Positions 31,882-41,364 of a stretch of DNA of 64,000 nt are shown piece by piece; the first letter of the stretch is position 1; each line of letters opens with the position of its first letter. This stretch comes from an uncultured Eubacteriales bacterium (lineage in GTDB: Bacteria > Bacillota > Clostridia > Oscillospirales > Oscillospiraceae). Made by a program: the position numbers and the translations under genes. The stretch lies in contig UQSF01000004.1 in NCBI GenBank assembly GCA_900543625.1, positions 1-64,000 on the forward strand, in the 5' to 3' direction. Below the pieces are notes generated by a model that was not told the origin of the DNA, did not search any database, and worked only from the letters and a program-made list of their open reading frames with translations.

Positions 31882-32902
31882 ATTCGTAACCGGCGGCGCC
31901 GGCTTCATCGGCGCGAATTTCCTGTTTTACCTGCGTGAGCGCTATCCGGACGACCGGCTCGTGTGCATCGACAAGCTCACCTATGCCGGCAATCTCTCCA
32001 CGCTCGCACCGCTGCTCGGGCAGCCAAATTTCCGCTTTGCCAGGGTGGACATCTGCGACCGTGAGGCGGTCTATGCCCTCTTTGCCGAGGAGCGCCCCGA
32101 CGTGGTCATCAACTTCGCGGCCGAGAGCCATGTGGATCGCTCGATCGCCGACCCGTCGCTGTTTTTGCAGACGAACATCATCGGTACGTCCGTGCTCATG
32201 GACGCCTGCCGCGAATACGGAAACATCCGCTTCCATCAGGTCTCGACCGATGAGGTCTACGGCGATCTGCCGCTTGACCGGCCGGAGCTGCTGTTCACCG
32301 AGCAGACGCCGCTGCATACGAGCTCGCCCTACAGCAGCTCCAAGGCCGCGGCCGACCTGCTCGTGGGTGCGTATGGACGTACCTACGGCCTGCCGGTCAC
32401 GATCTCGCGCTGCTCGAATAACTACGGGCCGTATCAGTTTCCGGAAAAGCTCATCCCGCTCATGATCGTGAGCGCCCTCGCTGACCGCCCGCTGCCGGTG
32501 TACGGGCAGGGACTGAACGTGCGCGACTGGCTGTATGTCACCGACCACTGCAAGGCCATCGACCTCGTGGTCACGCACGGGCGCATCGGCGAGGTGTACA
32601 ACATCGGCGGTCACAACGAGATGCGCAACATCGACATCGTGCGCCTGATCTGCCGCAAGCTCGGCAAGCCCGAGAGCCTCATCACCTACGTCGCCGACCG
32701 GCAGGGGCATGACCTGCGCTATGCCATCGACCCCACGAAGATCCACACGGAGCTCGGCTGGCTGCCGGAGACAAAGTTTGCCGACGGCATCGGCCGCACG
32801 ATCGACTGGTATCTTGCGCACCGTGCCTGGTGGGAGGAGATCGTCTCCGGCGAGTACCGGAGCTACTACGCGCGGATGTACGGTGAGCGCCCGACGCTGT
32901 GA
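31874..32902 (+). CDS. rfbB: dTDP-glucose 4,6-dehydratase
   Basis: Converts dTDP-glucose into dTDP-4-keto-6-deoxyglucose. 342 aa, extended short-chain dehydrogenase: GGAGFIGANF at the N-terminus, the catalytic STDEVYGDL with Asp-Glu, and YSSSKAAAD supplying Tyr and Lys. The ATG at 31874 lies inside the end of rfbA, with GAGAGGGAA upstream. The next genes of the rhamnose route (rfbC, rfbD) do not follow; two hairpins end the transcript here. Confidence 0.95.
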   Translation: MTRFVTGGAGFIGANFLFYLRERYPDDRLVCIDKLTYAGNLSTLAPLLGQPNFRFARVDICDREAVYALFAEERPDVVINFAAESHVDRSIADPSLFLQTNIIGTSVLMDACREYGNIRFHQVSTDEVYGDLPLDRPELLFTEQTPLHTSSPYSSSKAAADLLVGAYGRTYGLPVTISRCSNNYGPYQFPEKLIPLMIVSALADRPLPVYGQGLNVRDWLYVTDHCKAIDLVVTHGRIGEVYNIGGHNEMRNIDIVRLICRKLGKPESLITYVADRQGHDLRYAIDPTKIHTELGWLPETKFADGIGRTIDWYLAHRAWWEEIVSGEYRSYYARMYGERPTL

Positions 32903-32918
32903 GCGGCAAAGTGAAAAA

Positions 32919-32955
32919 GAGACTGGCAAAAAAGTAATACTTTTTTGCCAGTCTC
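32919..32955 (+). terminator. Long A/T-centred hairpin after rfbB
   Basis: An almost perfect inverted repeat (GAGACTGGCAAAAAA and its complement). Its form, CTGxCAAAAAGTA then ACTTTTTGxCA, resembles hairpin H1 of repeat family 2 (2471-2495), so it may be a remnant of that element. It stands just before a second terminator. Confidence 0.6.
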
Positions 32956-32988
32956 AAAAACCCGCAGTCCACGGACTGCGGGTTTTTG
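32956..32988. terminator. Bidirectional terminator between rfbB and the acetyltransferase gene
   Basis: Stem AAACCCGCAGTCC/GGACTGCGGGTTT with T-runs on both strands, 8 bp from the stop of the convergent gene. Confidence 0.88.
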
Positions 32989-32995
32989 CTTTGTG

Positions 32996-33529
32996 TCATT
33001 CTGCGTCCAGCCGCTTTTCCAGACAGACGAGCTCTACGCCTGCGATGCCGTTGAAGGTGCACGGCACGATGGCGGCCTCGCGGAAGCCGAGATAGGCGTA
33101 GAGCCGGCGGGCGGCGGCGTTTTTTGCATTCGTGTCGATGCGCAGCACCGTGCAGCCGAGCGCGCGGGCGCGCCTGGCATAAAAGCGCACGAACTGCGTG
33201 CCGTAGCCGTGCCCGGCGATCGTCGGGTCAACGACGAGCGTGTGCAGCACGAGCACCTGCTCCGGCGGCGCTGCGTATTGCCATGGCACCTGCACGTAGA
33301 CCGGCACCTGCACTTGGTCGATGCGCCCGGCGGCGACGAGATCGCCGTTATCCTCGAGTACAAACAGTGCTCCGTCGTCGAGCGCGGCCTGTGCGGTCGC
33401 GCGCGTCGGATAGACGCCGCGCGACCAGCCGACGCTGGCGGTGCCGGTCTCCTCTGCGGTGTGGATCGCGTCGTAGATCTGCTCGATGCGCGGCAGATCG
33501 TCTGCGGTTGCGGGTCGGATGTCGATCAT
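32996..33529 (-). CDS. GNAT family N-acetyltransferase
   Basis: A 177-aa acetyl-CoA-dependent acyltransferase. It starts MIDIRPATADDLPRIEQIYD, and the acetyl-CoA-binding segment reads VLHTLVVDPTIAGHGYGTQF (motif A, Q/RxxGxG/A form as GHGYG), followed by NAAARRLYAYLGF, the usual GNAT end. The substrate is unknown. The ATG has AAGGAGG and overlaps the stop of the upstream GDSL hydrolase by 4 bp, so the two are cotranslated. Confidence 0.9.
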   Translation of the reverse strand: MIDIRPATADDLPRIEQIYDAIHTAEETGTASVGWSRGVYPTRATAQAALDDGALFVLEDNGDLVAAGRIDQVQVPVYVQVPWQYAAPPEQVLVLHTLVVDPTIAGHGYGTQFVRFYARRARALGCTVLRIDTNAKNAAARRLYAYLGFREAAIVPCTFNGIAGVELVCLEKRLDAE

Positions 33530-34770
33530 GGAGATACCTCCTTCTGCGGTGCCCGGAAGATGTCCTCCGGGATCAGGGCTGCGAGCGCGCGCTGTCCGGC
33601 GGGGGTGTGGTGCACGCCGTCGGTCGTGTAGGCCGGGATGAGCGCGTCCGGGTCGTCGGGGTCTGCCAGAGCGTCCAGCGGGATGTAGCCGTCGGCGGGG
33701 CAGTCCGCGCTCTGAAACCACGCGTTGAGCTCCGGCCGCAGTGCATCGAGCTCCGGCGACCACTGAATGTCGTCCCCGCGGCCGAAGAGGTTTCGCGTAT
33801 AGCCCTTCCACGGCGTGAGCTCGCAAAACCAGATGCGCACGCCCTGCGCGTGCGCCATGTCGGCGAGCGCGCGGTAGCCTGCGGTCATCTGCGCGAACGT
33901 GACCGGGGTCAGCAGTCCCTGCTTGCTGCGGCAATGCGGGTGGATGAGATCGTTCGCGCCGAGCTTGACGAGCACCATGTCCGCGCCCGCCTGCGCGAGC
34001 ACGTCGCGCCTGAAGCGCTTCACGCCTGCGCCGCCGAGGAGCTTCGCCGCGCGGCCGACGCCGTCGGCCACCAGCCGGTCGCCCTTGATGGCGGCCTGCG
34101 TCACGCTCACGCTGCCGATCCCGGTCTCGCGCAGGCGCGCCGCCAGCAGACGCGGCAGCTCGTTTGCCACGGTCGAGTCGCCGAAGATGACGCACGCGTG
34201 CGTCCCGGGCGCTGCCAGCACGTCGATCTCCGTGAGCGCTGGGATGACCTCATATGCGCCGGTCTCCGCCGTGTGCTGCATCGGTATGCCCAGATGCAGC
34301 AGAGGGCGGCGCGTGCAGTTGCCGAGCTCGGCGTAGCTGCACCCGCCGATGAGCCCGATCGTGCGCATGGCGTTGATGCCGCGGTAAAAGACCGTGACGG
34401 TCAGCGTCTGCCCGGCGGCGACCGGCAGCGCGGCGGCATCGGAGGTGCAGCTCGTCCCGGCGGCGATGCGGACGCAGTGCTCGCCGCCGAAGGTCACGGT
34501 GTGCAGCGTGGCCGGGTCGATGCCGCGCGCATCGTCCGCGCCGATGGCAACGGTGCAGGCGGCCACGTGCAGCGGCAGCACGCCGAACACGTTCGAGAGC
34601 GTCAGCCGCACGTGCGTGCCGCCGGCCGTGAGCTGCACGGCCGTGCGCGCGGACACGTCCGTCACGGCGACGCCGAGCCGATCGAGGGCGCCGGTCTCGG
34701 ACAGGCTCGCGTCGATGGGGCTGGTGCTCCATGCGCTGACCCAGCGGTTTGATTTCTTGTCTTCGCCCAT
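33526..34770 (-). CDS. SGNH/GDSL hydrolase, two-domain
   Basis: A 414-aa protein. The N-terminal part (about 1-170) is beta-rich (VQLTAGGTHVRLTLSNVFG) as in rhamnogalacturonan-acetylesterase-like enzymes with a jelly-roll domain, and the C-terminal part is the SGNH hydrolase: VIFGDSTVANEL with the nucleophile Ser, KLGANDLIHPH with block III Asn, and TTDGVHHTPAGQ with Asp and His. No signal peptide is seen, so it acts in the cytoplasm, probably deacylating sugars or glycosides. Start 34770 chosen for GGAGG upstream; a longer ORF to 34845 lacks support. Confidence 0.87.
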   Translation of the reverse strand: MGEDKKSNRWVSAWSTSPIDASLSETGALDRLGVAVTDVSARTAVQLTAGGTHVRLTLSNVFGVLPLHVAACTVAIGADDARGIDPATLHTVTFGGEHCVRIAAGTSCTSDAAALPVAAGQTLTVTVFYRGINAMRTIGLIGGCSYAELGNCTRRPLLHLGIPMQHTAETGAYEVIPALTEIDVLAAPGTHACVIFGDSTVANELPRLLAARLRETGIGSVSVTQAAIKGDRLVADGVGRAAKLLGGAGVKRFRRDVLAQAGADMVLVKLGANDLIHPHCRSKQGLLTPVTFAQMTAGYRALADMAHAQGVRIWFCELTPWKGYTRNLFGRGDDIQWSPELDALRPELNAWFQSADCPADGYIPLDALADPDDPDALIPAYTTDGVHHTPAGQRALAALIPEDIFRAPQKEVSP

Positions 34771-34928
34771 AGATAGCAGGACCTCCGGAATTTCGTATGC
34801 TTCTGCCTTTAAGATAGGCGCACGGCGCACAAAAGTCAACCGCAAACACTGCGCCCGGCTTTACAACACAGGCCAAAACGTGGTATCATGCGCAGAGAAA
34901 TATCTGCAGGACGAAGGAGGGGACAGCT

Positions 34929-35981
34929 GTGCCAGACGAACGTCAGACACCGGCGGAGCGCCCGCCGAAAAAGCGCATGAGCCGCGCCACGCGCGTGCTG
35001 GTCATCATCGTGTGCGTGCTGCTCGCCATCGCGCTGCTGCTGGTCGCAACGGTATTGGTTTTGTCTGCGATCGGCCGCAATGCGCTGACCGATGACGACG
35101 GGATGAACATTTCCCGGGACGATGTGGAGTCGCTCGGCTCGGGCACGGTGCGCTACAATGACCGGCTCTACCGCTACAACACCGATATCGTCACGATCCT
35201 GCTCATGGGCGTGGACGAGCAGGTCAAGCAGGATGCCAGCGGCATCTACGGCAACGCCAACCAGTCGGATGCGAACATCCTTGCGGTGCTCGACCTGCGC
35301 AACAAGGAGATGACGCTCATCTCCATCTCGCGCGACGCGATGTGTACGCTCGATATTCTCGACAGCGCGGGCGAGCACGTCGGCACGGCTACGGCGCAGC
35401 TGGCGCTTGCCTACGCCTACGGCGACGGGGCGGAGCGCAGCTGTGAGCTGACGAGCGCGGCTGTCTCGCGCCTGTTTTACGATCTGCCGATCCCGGTCTA
35501 CGGCTCGATCTATATGCAGGGCATCCGCCAGCTCGTCGACAGCGTCGGCGGCGTGACGGTCACGCCGGACACGAGCATTCCCGGCTTTGCCGCCGGGCAG
35601 CCTGTGACGCTCACCGGCCAGCTCACGGAAAGCTACATCCGCTACCGCGCCGACTCGACCGAGGGCAACAACCAGCGCATGCAGCGGCAAAAGCAGGTCG
35701 TGCTTGCGCTCGTGCACAAGATGCTCGCGCAGGTCAAGGAGGATCCGGCAAGCATCCTCGCACTCTACAACAACGTCCGGCGCAACACCACGACGAACAT
35801 CAACACCGCCATGATGGTCTATCTGGCGCAGCAGGCGAGCGGGATGCACTTCTCGGACGACATCGTCAATGTCCCCGGCACGTCGGTCATGGGCGAGCAG
35901 CGGCACGCGGAGTATCAGGTCGATTCGGACGCGCTGCTGGAGCTGATCCTGAGCATTTTCTACGAGCCGGTGGAGGGGTAA
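34929..35981 (+). CDS. LytR-CpsA-Psr (LCP) family wall-polymer ligase
   Basis: LCP proteins transfer lipid-linked polymers (teichoic acid or capsule) onto peptidoglycan outside the cell. The 350-aa protein has a cytoplasmic Pro/Lys-rich start, one helix at about 22-46 and the extracellular LCP domain: ILLMGVDEQ, NQSDANILAVLDL with the Asp that binds Mg-pyrophosphate, ISISRDAMC (Arg) and GNNQRMQRQKQV. GTG start at 34929 with GGAGGGG. Along with ugd-rfbAB and the flippase at 55.5 kb it points to a surface polysaccharide. Confidence 0.92.
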   Translation: MPDERQTPAERPPKKRMSRATRVLVIIVCVLLAIALLLVATVLVLSAIGRNALTDDDGMNISRDDVESLGSGTVRYNDRLYRYNTDIVTILLMGVDEQVKQDASGIYGNANQSDANILAVLDLRNKEMTLISISRDAMCTLDILDSAGEHVGTATAQLALAYAYGDGAERSCELTSAAVSRLFYDLPIPVYGSIYMQGIRQLVDSVGGVTVTPDTSIPGFAAGQPVTLTGQLTESYIRYRADSTEGNNQRMQRQKQVVLALVHKMLAQVKEDPASILALYNNVRRNTTTNINTAMMVYLAQQASGMHFSDDIVNVPGTSVMGEQRHAEYQVDSDALLELILSIFYEPVEG

Positions 35982-36017
35982 CCGGGAGGAAACGGATATT
36001 GTTTGCAATTACCCCCT

Positions 36018-36046
36018 TGCAATTTGTGTGCGGTTGGTGTAAAATC
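36018..36046 (+). promoter_or_regulatory. Promoter of the sortase-substrate gene
   Basis: TTGCAA and TAAAAT, 17-nt spacer, identical hexamers to the amidase promoter at 9356-9384. Confidence 0.78.
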
Positions 36047-36090
36047 ATACTGTATTTAAAATTGCTGAAATATGAATGGAGGAGTTCACA

Positions 36091-36336
36091 ATGAAGCGTT
36101 TTGTGGCCATTCTTTTGATACTCGTTCTCGTGTTTGCCCTGTCGGCGACGGCGTTTGCCGCCGGCGCGGTCGTCAGCCCCGAGAAGAACAATACCGATAC
36201 AACTGTCACGCCTGACAAGGGCACGACCTCTCCGCAGACCGGCGAGTCCTTCAGCATCCTGTGGGTGATCCTTGCGGCCATCGCAGCGGTCGGAGCGGTG
36301 CTGTTTTGCGGCAAAAAGCTGATTCGCGTCAAGTGA
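36091..36336 (+). CDS. Small sortase-anchored surface protein
   Basis: An 81-aa protein built only of export and anchoring parts. Signal peptide MKRFVAILLILVLVFALSAT (cleavage near AFAA), a hydrophilic stretch of about 25 residues (NNTDTTVTPDKGT), then SPQTGES, a hydrophobic helix (SILWVILAAIAAVGAVLF) and the basic tail CGKKLIRVK. SPQTG fits the (S/P/N)PxTG-type motifs of class B sortases of Clostridia. The mature peptide would be only about 30 residues. GGAGG at 8 nt sets the start. The sortase gene follows after a terminator. Confidence 0.85.
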   Translation: MKRFVAILLILVLVFALSATAFAAGAVVSPEKNNTDTTVTPDKGTTSPQTGESFSILWVILAAIAAVGAVLFCGKKLIRVK

Positions 36337-36358
36337 ACCGGCGGTCACATGGATAACA

Positions 36359-36395
36359 AAGCCCCATGATCTTCATGGGGCTTTTGCTTTTATGA
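36359..36395 (+). terminator. Terminator between surface protein and sortase genes
   Basis: Stem AAGCCCCATGA/TCATGGGGCTT then TTGCTTTT. It would let the abundant substrate message end while partial read-through makes less sortase. Confidence 0.8.
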
Positions 36396-36403
36396 GGTGA
36401 GCG

Positions 36404-37174
36404 ATGAAGAAGAAAAAGATCCTTGTGCGCAGCGTGCTGGTGCTCGTGGCGCTCGCGGCGCTGTGTGCGTGTGCGTGGTGCGTGTGGTATATCGTGCAGT
36501 ACTATCAGGGGCAGGCCTTCGGCGACCGGATGCGCACCAACATTTCCGACGACGGCGGCAGCTTTCAGCTTGAGCGCGTGAAGATCCCGGTCGATTTTGA
36601 CGAGCTGCAGGCCATGAATCCGGATATCTATGCGTGGATCAAGATCCCGGATACCGACATCAGCTATGCCGTGCTGCAGCGTGACGGCGATGATGATCAG
36701 GAGTATTACTCCAAGCACAGCGAAAACGGCGCGTACTACAGCGGCGGCAGCATCTTCAGCCAGAGCTACAACCGGAAGGACTTTTCCGACCCCATGACCG
36801 TGCTCTACGGGCACAATCTGCGCAACGGACGCATGTTTGCCCAGCTCAACGACTTTTCGGACGCGGAGGTCTTTGAGTCGCACCGCTATATCTACGTCTA
36901 TCTCCCGGACCGGATGCTCGTGTATGAGATCTTCGCGGCCTATCCGCACTCGAGCGAGCATCTGCTGCTGTGCCATGATTTTGCGGACGCAGAGGATTTC
37001 ACGGCGTATTTTGACGATGTGCGCGCGCAAAAAAGCCTGCAGGCCAATGTCCGCGAGGACGCATGGCCGCAGCCGGGCGACCGCGTGCTGACGCTCTCGA
37101 CCTGCTACCGCGGGGACAATCACCAGCGCTATCTGGTGCAGGGCAAGCTCGTGGCGGAGGCCTACGCGAACTAA
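36404..37174 (+). CDS. srtB: Class B sortase
   Basis: A 256-aa membrane-anchored transpeptidase: basic MKKKKILVR, one helix at about 8-32, then the sortase domain with catalytic His137 (LYGHNLRNG), Cys234 (LTLSTCY) and Arg242 (HQRYLVQG). The long insertion before the catalytic Cys (residues 190-220, DFADAEDFTAYFDDVRAQKS) is the class B helix. Its likely partner is the SPQTG protein 68 bp upstream. AGGTG-type ribosome site. Confidence 0.93.
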   Translation: MKKKKILVRSVLVLVALAALCACAWCVWYIVQYYQGQAFGDRMRTNISDDGGSFQLERVKIPVDFDELQAMNPDIYAWIKIPDTDISYAVLQRDGDDDQEYYSKHSENGAYYSGGSIFSQSYNRKDFSDPMTVLYGHNLRNGRMFAQLNDFSDAEVFESHRYIYVYLPDRMLVYEIFAAYPHSSEHLLLCHDFADAEDFTAYFDDVRAQKSLQANVREDAWPQPGDRVLTLSTCYRGDNHQRYLVQGKLVAEAYAN

Positions 37175-37190
37175 CTGCATACGAAATATG

Positions 37191-37225
37191 AAAAACCGGC
37201 AGAGCCAACGCTCTGCCGGTTTTTG
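37191..37225. terminator. Bidirectional terminator between srtB and the FakA-like gene
   Basis: Stem AAAAACCGGCAGAGC/GCTCTGCCGGTTTTT, loop CAAC; serves both convergent genes. Confidence 0.92.
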
Positions 37226-37237
37226 CGCCCGGATCGC

Positions 37238-37489
37238 TCAGCCGTGCAGGCCGTTTTCCTGACGCTCCATGTTTTCGATGACGATGTCGTGGATGTCGCC
37301 GAGACCGGCGCAGTATTCGAGCACCTTCCAGGGCGTGTTCGTGTGGAAGTGGATCTTGATGAGATCCTCGTCGCCCACGGCGAGCAGACAGTCGCCCGCG
37401 ATGTTGGCGAGGATGTAGTCGTGGATCGCATCCTCATCGAGGCCGTGACCCTCGATGAGCAGCTGGGTGTCAAAACGGAATTCGAGCAT
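37238..37489 (-). CDS. Stand-alone FakA/YloV middle-domain protein
   Basis: An 83-aa protein. The stretch LLAVGDEDLIKIHFHTNTPW followed by VLEYCAGLGDIHDIVIENM matches the middle domain of fatty-acid kinase FakA/YloV, where the sequence ends in a variant of IDNMREQ. Here neither the N-terminal Dak2 kinase domain nor the C-terminal DegV-binding part is present. Not a truncation by mutation as far as visible: it has its own GGAGG site and stop. The site overlaps the end of lepA, so it is the last gene of the XRE-lepA operon. Role unknown. Confidence 0.78.
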   Translation of the reverse strand: MLEFRFDTQLLIEGHGLDEDAIHDYILANIAGDCLLAVGDEDLIKIHFHTNTPWKVLEYCAGLGDIHDIVIENMERQENGLHG

Positions 37490-37500
37490 GGTGAGCCTCC

Positions 37501-39299
<1,799 letters not shown>

Positions 39300-39303
<4 letters not shown>

Positions 39304-39611
39304 AGGGAAATCTCCTCCAGTGCGGCCTCGGCGCGGTCAGCGGCTGTGCGCACGTCCTGCACGAGCGCACGCAGTGCCTCGAGCTGTTCGGGCGTGCAGG
39401 TCGGGCTCGGCGCACGGCCGAGCAGAAAGTCGGCGCTCACGCCGTAGTAATCGCACGCCCTGCACACGAACGCGAGCCCGGGCTCACGCGCACCGTTTTC
39501 GTAGTGGGACAGCAGCGCCTGACTGATCTTCAGGTCGGCCGCGACCTTGCGCTGGGACAGCCCGCGCGCGTGGCGCAGCTCCGACATGACGGCAGCAAAA
39601 TTGCGTTCCAT
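39300..39611 (-). CDS. XRE-family transcriptional regulator
   Basis: A 103-aa protein with an N-terminal helix-turn-helix (MSELRHARGLSQRKVAADLKI, SQALLSHYENG) and a C-terminal helix. The start at 39611 has AGGAGG; a longer ORF to 39668 overlaps the promoter. It is cotranscribed with lepA. A short inverted repeat (CGTT ATCAG AACG, 39627-39639) lies between its promoter and start and could be an autoregulatory operator. Confidence 0.88.
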
Positions 39612-39646
39612 GCCGCACCTCCTGTAACGTTCTGATAACGGTCTGT

Positions 39647-39675
39647 ATTTTACCACGCCTGCGCACAAACGGCAA
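39647..39675 (-). promoter_or_regulatory. Promoter of the XRE-lepA operon
   Basis: On the minus strand TTGCCG and TAAAAT with 17-nt spacing, 36 nt before the XRE start codon. Confidence 0.65.
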
Positions 39676-39704
39676 CAACCTCTTTTTAAAATTGTGTGCG
39701 GGGG

Positions 39705-39733
39705 TTGAAAAACGTCGGAGGTGGTGTTACACT
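39705..39733 (+). promoter_or_regulatory. Promoter of pta
   Basis: TTGAAA and TACACT with a 17-nt spacer, about 65 nt before the pta start codon. Confidence 0.65.
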
Positions 39734-39798
39734 ATTTAATTGTGAAACCATGTTCACAGAAAAACAGAAAATAGATGAACATATTGGAGGAAAACACC

Positions 39799-40800
39799 AT
39801 GTTTGAAAATCTGGTTGAAGTTCTCAAAGCCAATCCGCGCAAGATCGTCTACACCGAGGGCACCGACGCCCGCATCCTCGAGTCCGCTGCCCGCCTGAAG
39901 CAGGGCGGCTTCCTGACGCCGATCCTCGTCGGCAATGTTGAGGACGTGAAAGCTGCGGCCAAGGCCGGCAACTTTGACATCGAGGGGCTGGAGATCATCG
40001 ATCCCGCCAACTATGACAAGATGGACGAGATGGCCCAGTGCATGTTCGACCTGCGCAAGGGCAAAATGACCATGGAAGAAGTCCGCGCCAACCTCCAGAA
40101 GGGCAACTACTTCGGCACCATGCTCGTGAAGATGGGCGTGGCCGATGCCCTGCTCGGCGGCGCGACCTATTCCACCGCGGACACCGTCCGTCCGGCGCTG
40201 CAGCTCATCAAGACTAAGAAGGGCGCCCACCTTGTGAGCTCCTGCTTCATCATGGTCCGCGGCGATGAAATGCTCGCCATGGGCGACTGCGCCATCAACA
40301 TCGACTATCAGGACAACGTCGACAAGGCCACCGGTGAGGTCACCTTCTCCGCCGCGCAGAAGCTGGCCGAGGTCGCCATCGAGACCGCCAAGACCGCCGA
40401 GATCTTCGGCATGGATCCGAAGGTCGCCATGCTGAGCTTCTCCACCAAGGGCTCCGGCAAGGGCGGCACGGTCGCGCTCAGCCATGACGCCACCGTCATC
40501 GCCAAGGAGCTCGCGCCCGAGCTGAAGCTCGACGGTGAGATGCAGTTTGACGCTGCCGTCTCCCCGGTCGTCGGCCAGCTGAAGTTCCCCGGCTCCCCGG
40601 TCGCGGGCCACGCCAACACTTTCATCTTCCCGTGCATCGAGGCCGGCAACATCGGCTATAAGATCGCGCAGCGTCTGGGCGGCTTTGCGGCCTACGGCCC
40701 GATCCTGCAGGGTCTGAACGCGCCCATCAACGACCTGTCCCGCGGCTGCGACGCCGAGGAGGTCTACCAGATGTCCATCATCACGGCGGCTCTGGCCTGA
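39799..40800 (+). CDS. pta: Phosphate acetyltransferase
   Basis: Interconverts acetyl-CoA and acetyl phosphate, the fermentative ATP-yielding route with acetate kinase. 333 aa, the short Pta form. IVYTEGTDARILESAARL at the N-terminus and the signature GSGKGGTVALSHDATV, then FDAAVSPVVGQLKFPGSPVAG and NTFIFPCIEAGNIGYKIAQRL are typical. ackA is not adjacent. A related butyryltransferase (Ptb) is a less likely alternative because the C-terminal signature NTFIFPxLEAGNIGYK is that of Pta. GGAGG at the ATG. Confidence 0.92.
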   Translation: MFENLVEVLKANPRKIVYTEGTDARILESAARLKQGGFLTPILVGNVEDVKAAAKAGNFDIEGLEIIDPANYDKMDEMAQCMFDLRKGKMTMEEVRANLQKGNYFGTMLVKMGVADALLGGATYSTADTVRPALQLIKTKKGAHLVSSCFIMVRGDEMLAMGDCAINIDYQDNVDKATGEVTFSAAQKLAEVAIETAKTAEIFGMDPKVAMLSFSTKGSGKGGTVALSHDATVIAKELAPELKLDGEMQFDAAVSPVVGQLKFPGSPVAGHANTFIFPCIEAGNIGYKIAQRLGGFAAYGPILQGLNAPINDLSRGCDAEEVYQMSIITAALA

Positions 40801-40824
40801 TCGGTTTTCGTCCAAAACGTGTTT

Positions 40825-40857
40825 CCGGCGCTGTTATTTTAACAGCGCCGGTTTTTT
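40825..40857 (+). terminator. Terminator after pta
   Basis: Stem CCGGCGCTGTT/AACAGCGCCGG then TTTTTT. Confidence 0.92.
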
Positions 40858-40874
40858 GAAAGGGGAGAGCGCCT

Positions 40875-41324
40875 GTGGAGCGCGAGGAATATATGCGCGC
40901 GGCGCTCACGCTCGCGCACGACGCGGCGGCCGACGGGGAAGTGCCGGTCGGCTGCGTGATCGTCGATACTGAGGGGCGCATCATCGGCCGCGGGCGCAAC
41001 CGCCGCGAGCGCACGCACCGCGCCGATGCCCACGCCGAGATGGAGGCCATCGCCGAGGCGTGCCGCGCGCGCGGCACGTGGCGGCTCGACGGCTGCACGC
41101 TCTATGTCACGCTTGAGCCGTGCCCCATGTGCGCCGGGGCGATCATCAATGCCCGCGTGCCGGTCGTCGTCTACGGCGCGAAGGAGCCGAATTTCGGCTC
41201 GTGCGGCAGCGTGCTCAACCTCTTTGAGGAGCGCTACGGCCACCACCCCGCCATTTACGGCGGCGTGCTGGCGGATGACTGCGCGGACGCGCTGCGCGCG
41301 TTCTTCGGCGGTCTGCGCGGATAA
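40875..41324 (+). CDS. tadA: tRNA-specific adenosine deaminase TadA
   Basis: Converts A34 of tRNA-Arg to inosine. 149 aa. The zinc/catalytic residues are His53-Ala-Glu55 (DAHAEMEAI) and Cys83/Cys86 (EPCPMCAGAI). GTG start with GGGGAG. It lies just after the pta terminator, so it must have its own promoter or rely on read-through; no clear promoter is visible. Confidence 0.94.
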   Translation: MEREEYMRAALTLAHDAAADGEVPVGCVIVDTEGRIIGRGRNRRERTHRADAHAEMEAIAEACRARGTWRLDGCTLYVTLEPCPMCAGAIINARVPVVVYGAKEPNFGSCGSVLNLFEERYGHHPAIYGGVLADDCADALRAFFGGLRG

Positions 41325-41362
41325 AAAGCATGCGTCCCGATCGTTCGGGACGCATGCTTTTT
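41322..41362. terminator. Bidirectional terminator between tadA and GT8 genes
   Basis: Very long stem (AAAAAGCATGCGTCCCGA with its complement) and TTTTTATTTATT on the plus strand. Confidence 0.92.
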
Positions 41363-41364
41363 AT

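Noticed and set aside
39799..40800. Phosphate butyryltransferase (Ptb)
   Set aside because: The C-terminal NTFIFPCIEAGNIGYK signature and the overall length fit Pta; no buk gene adjoins.
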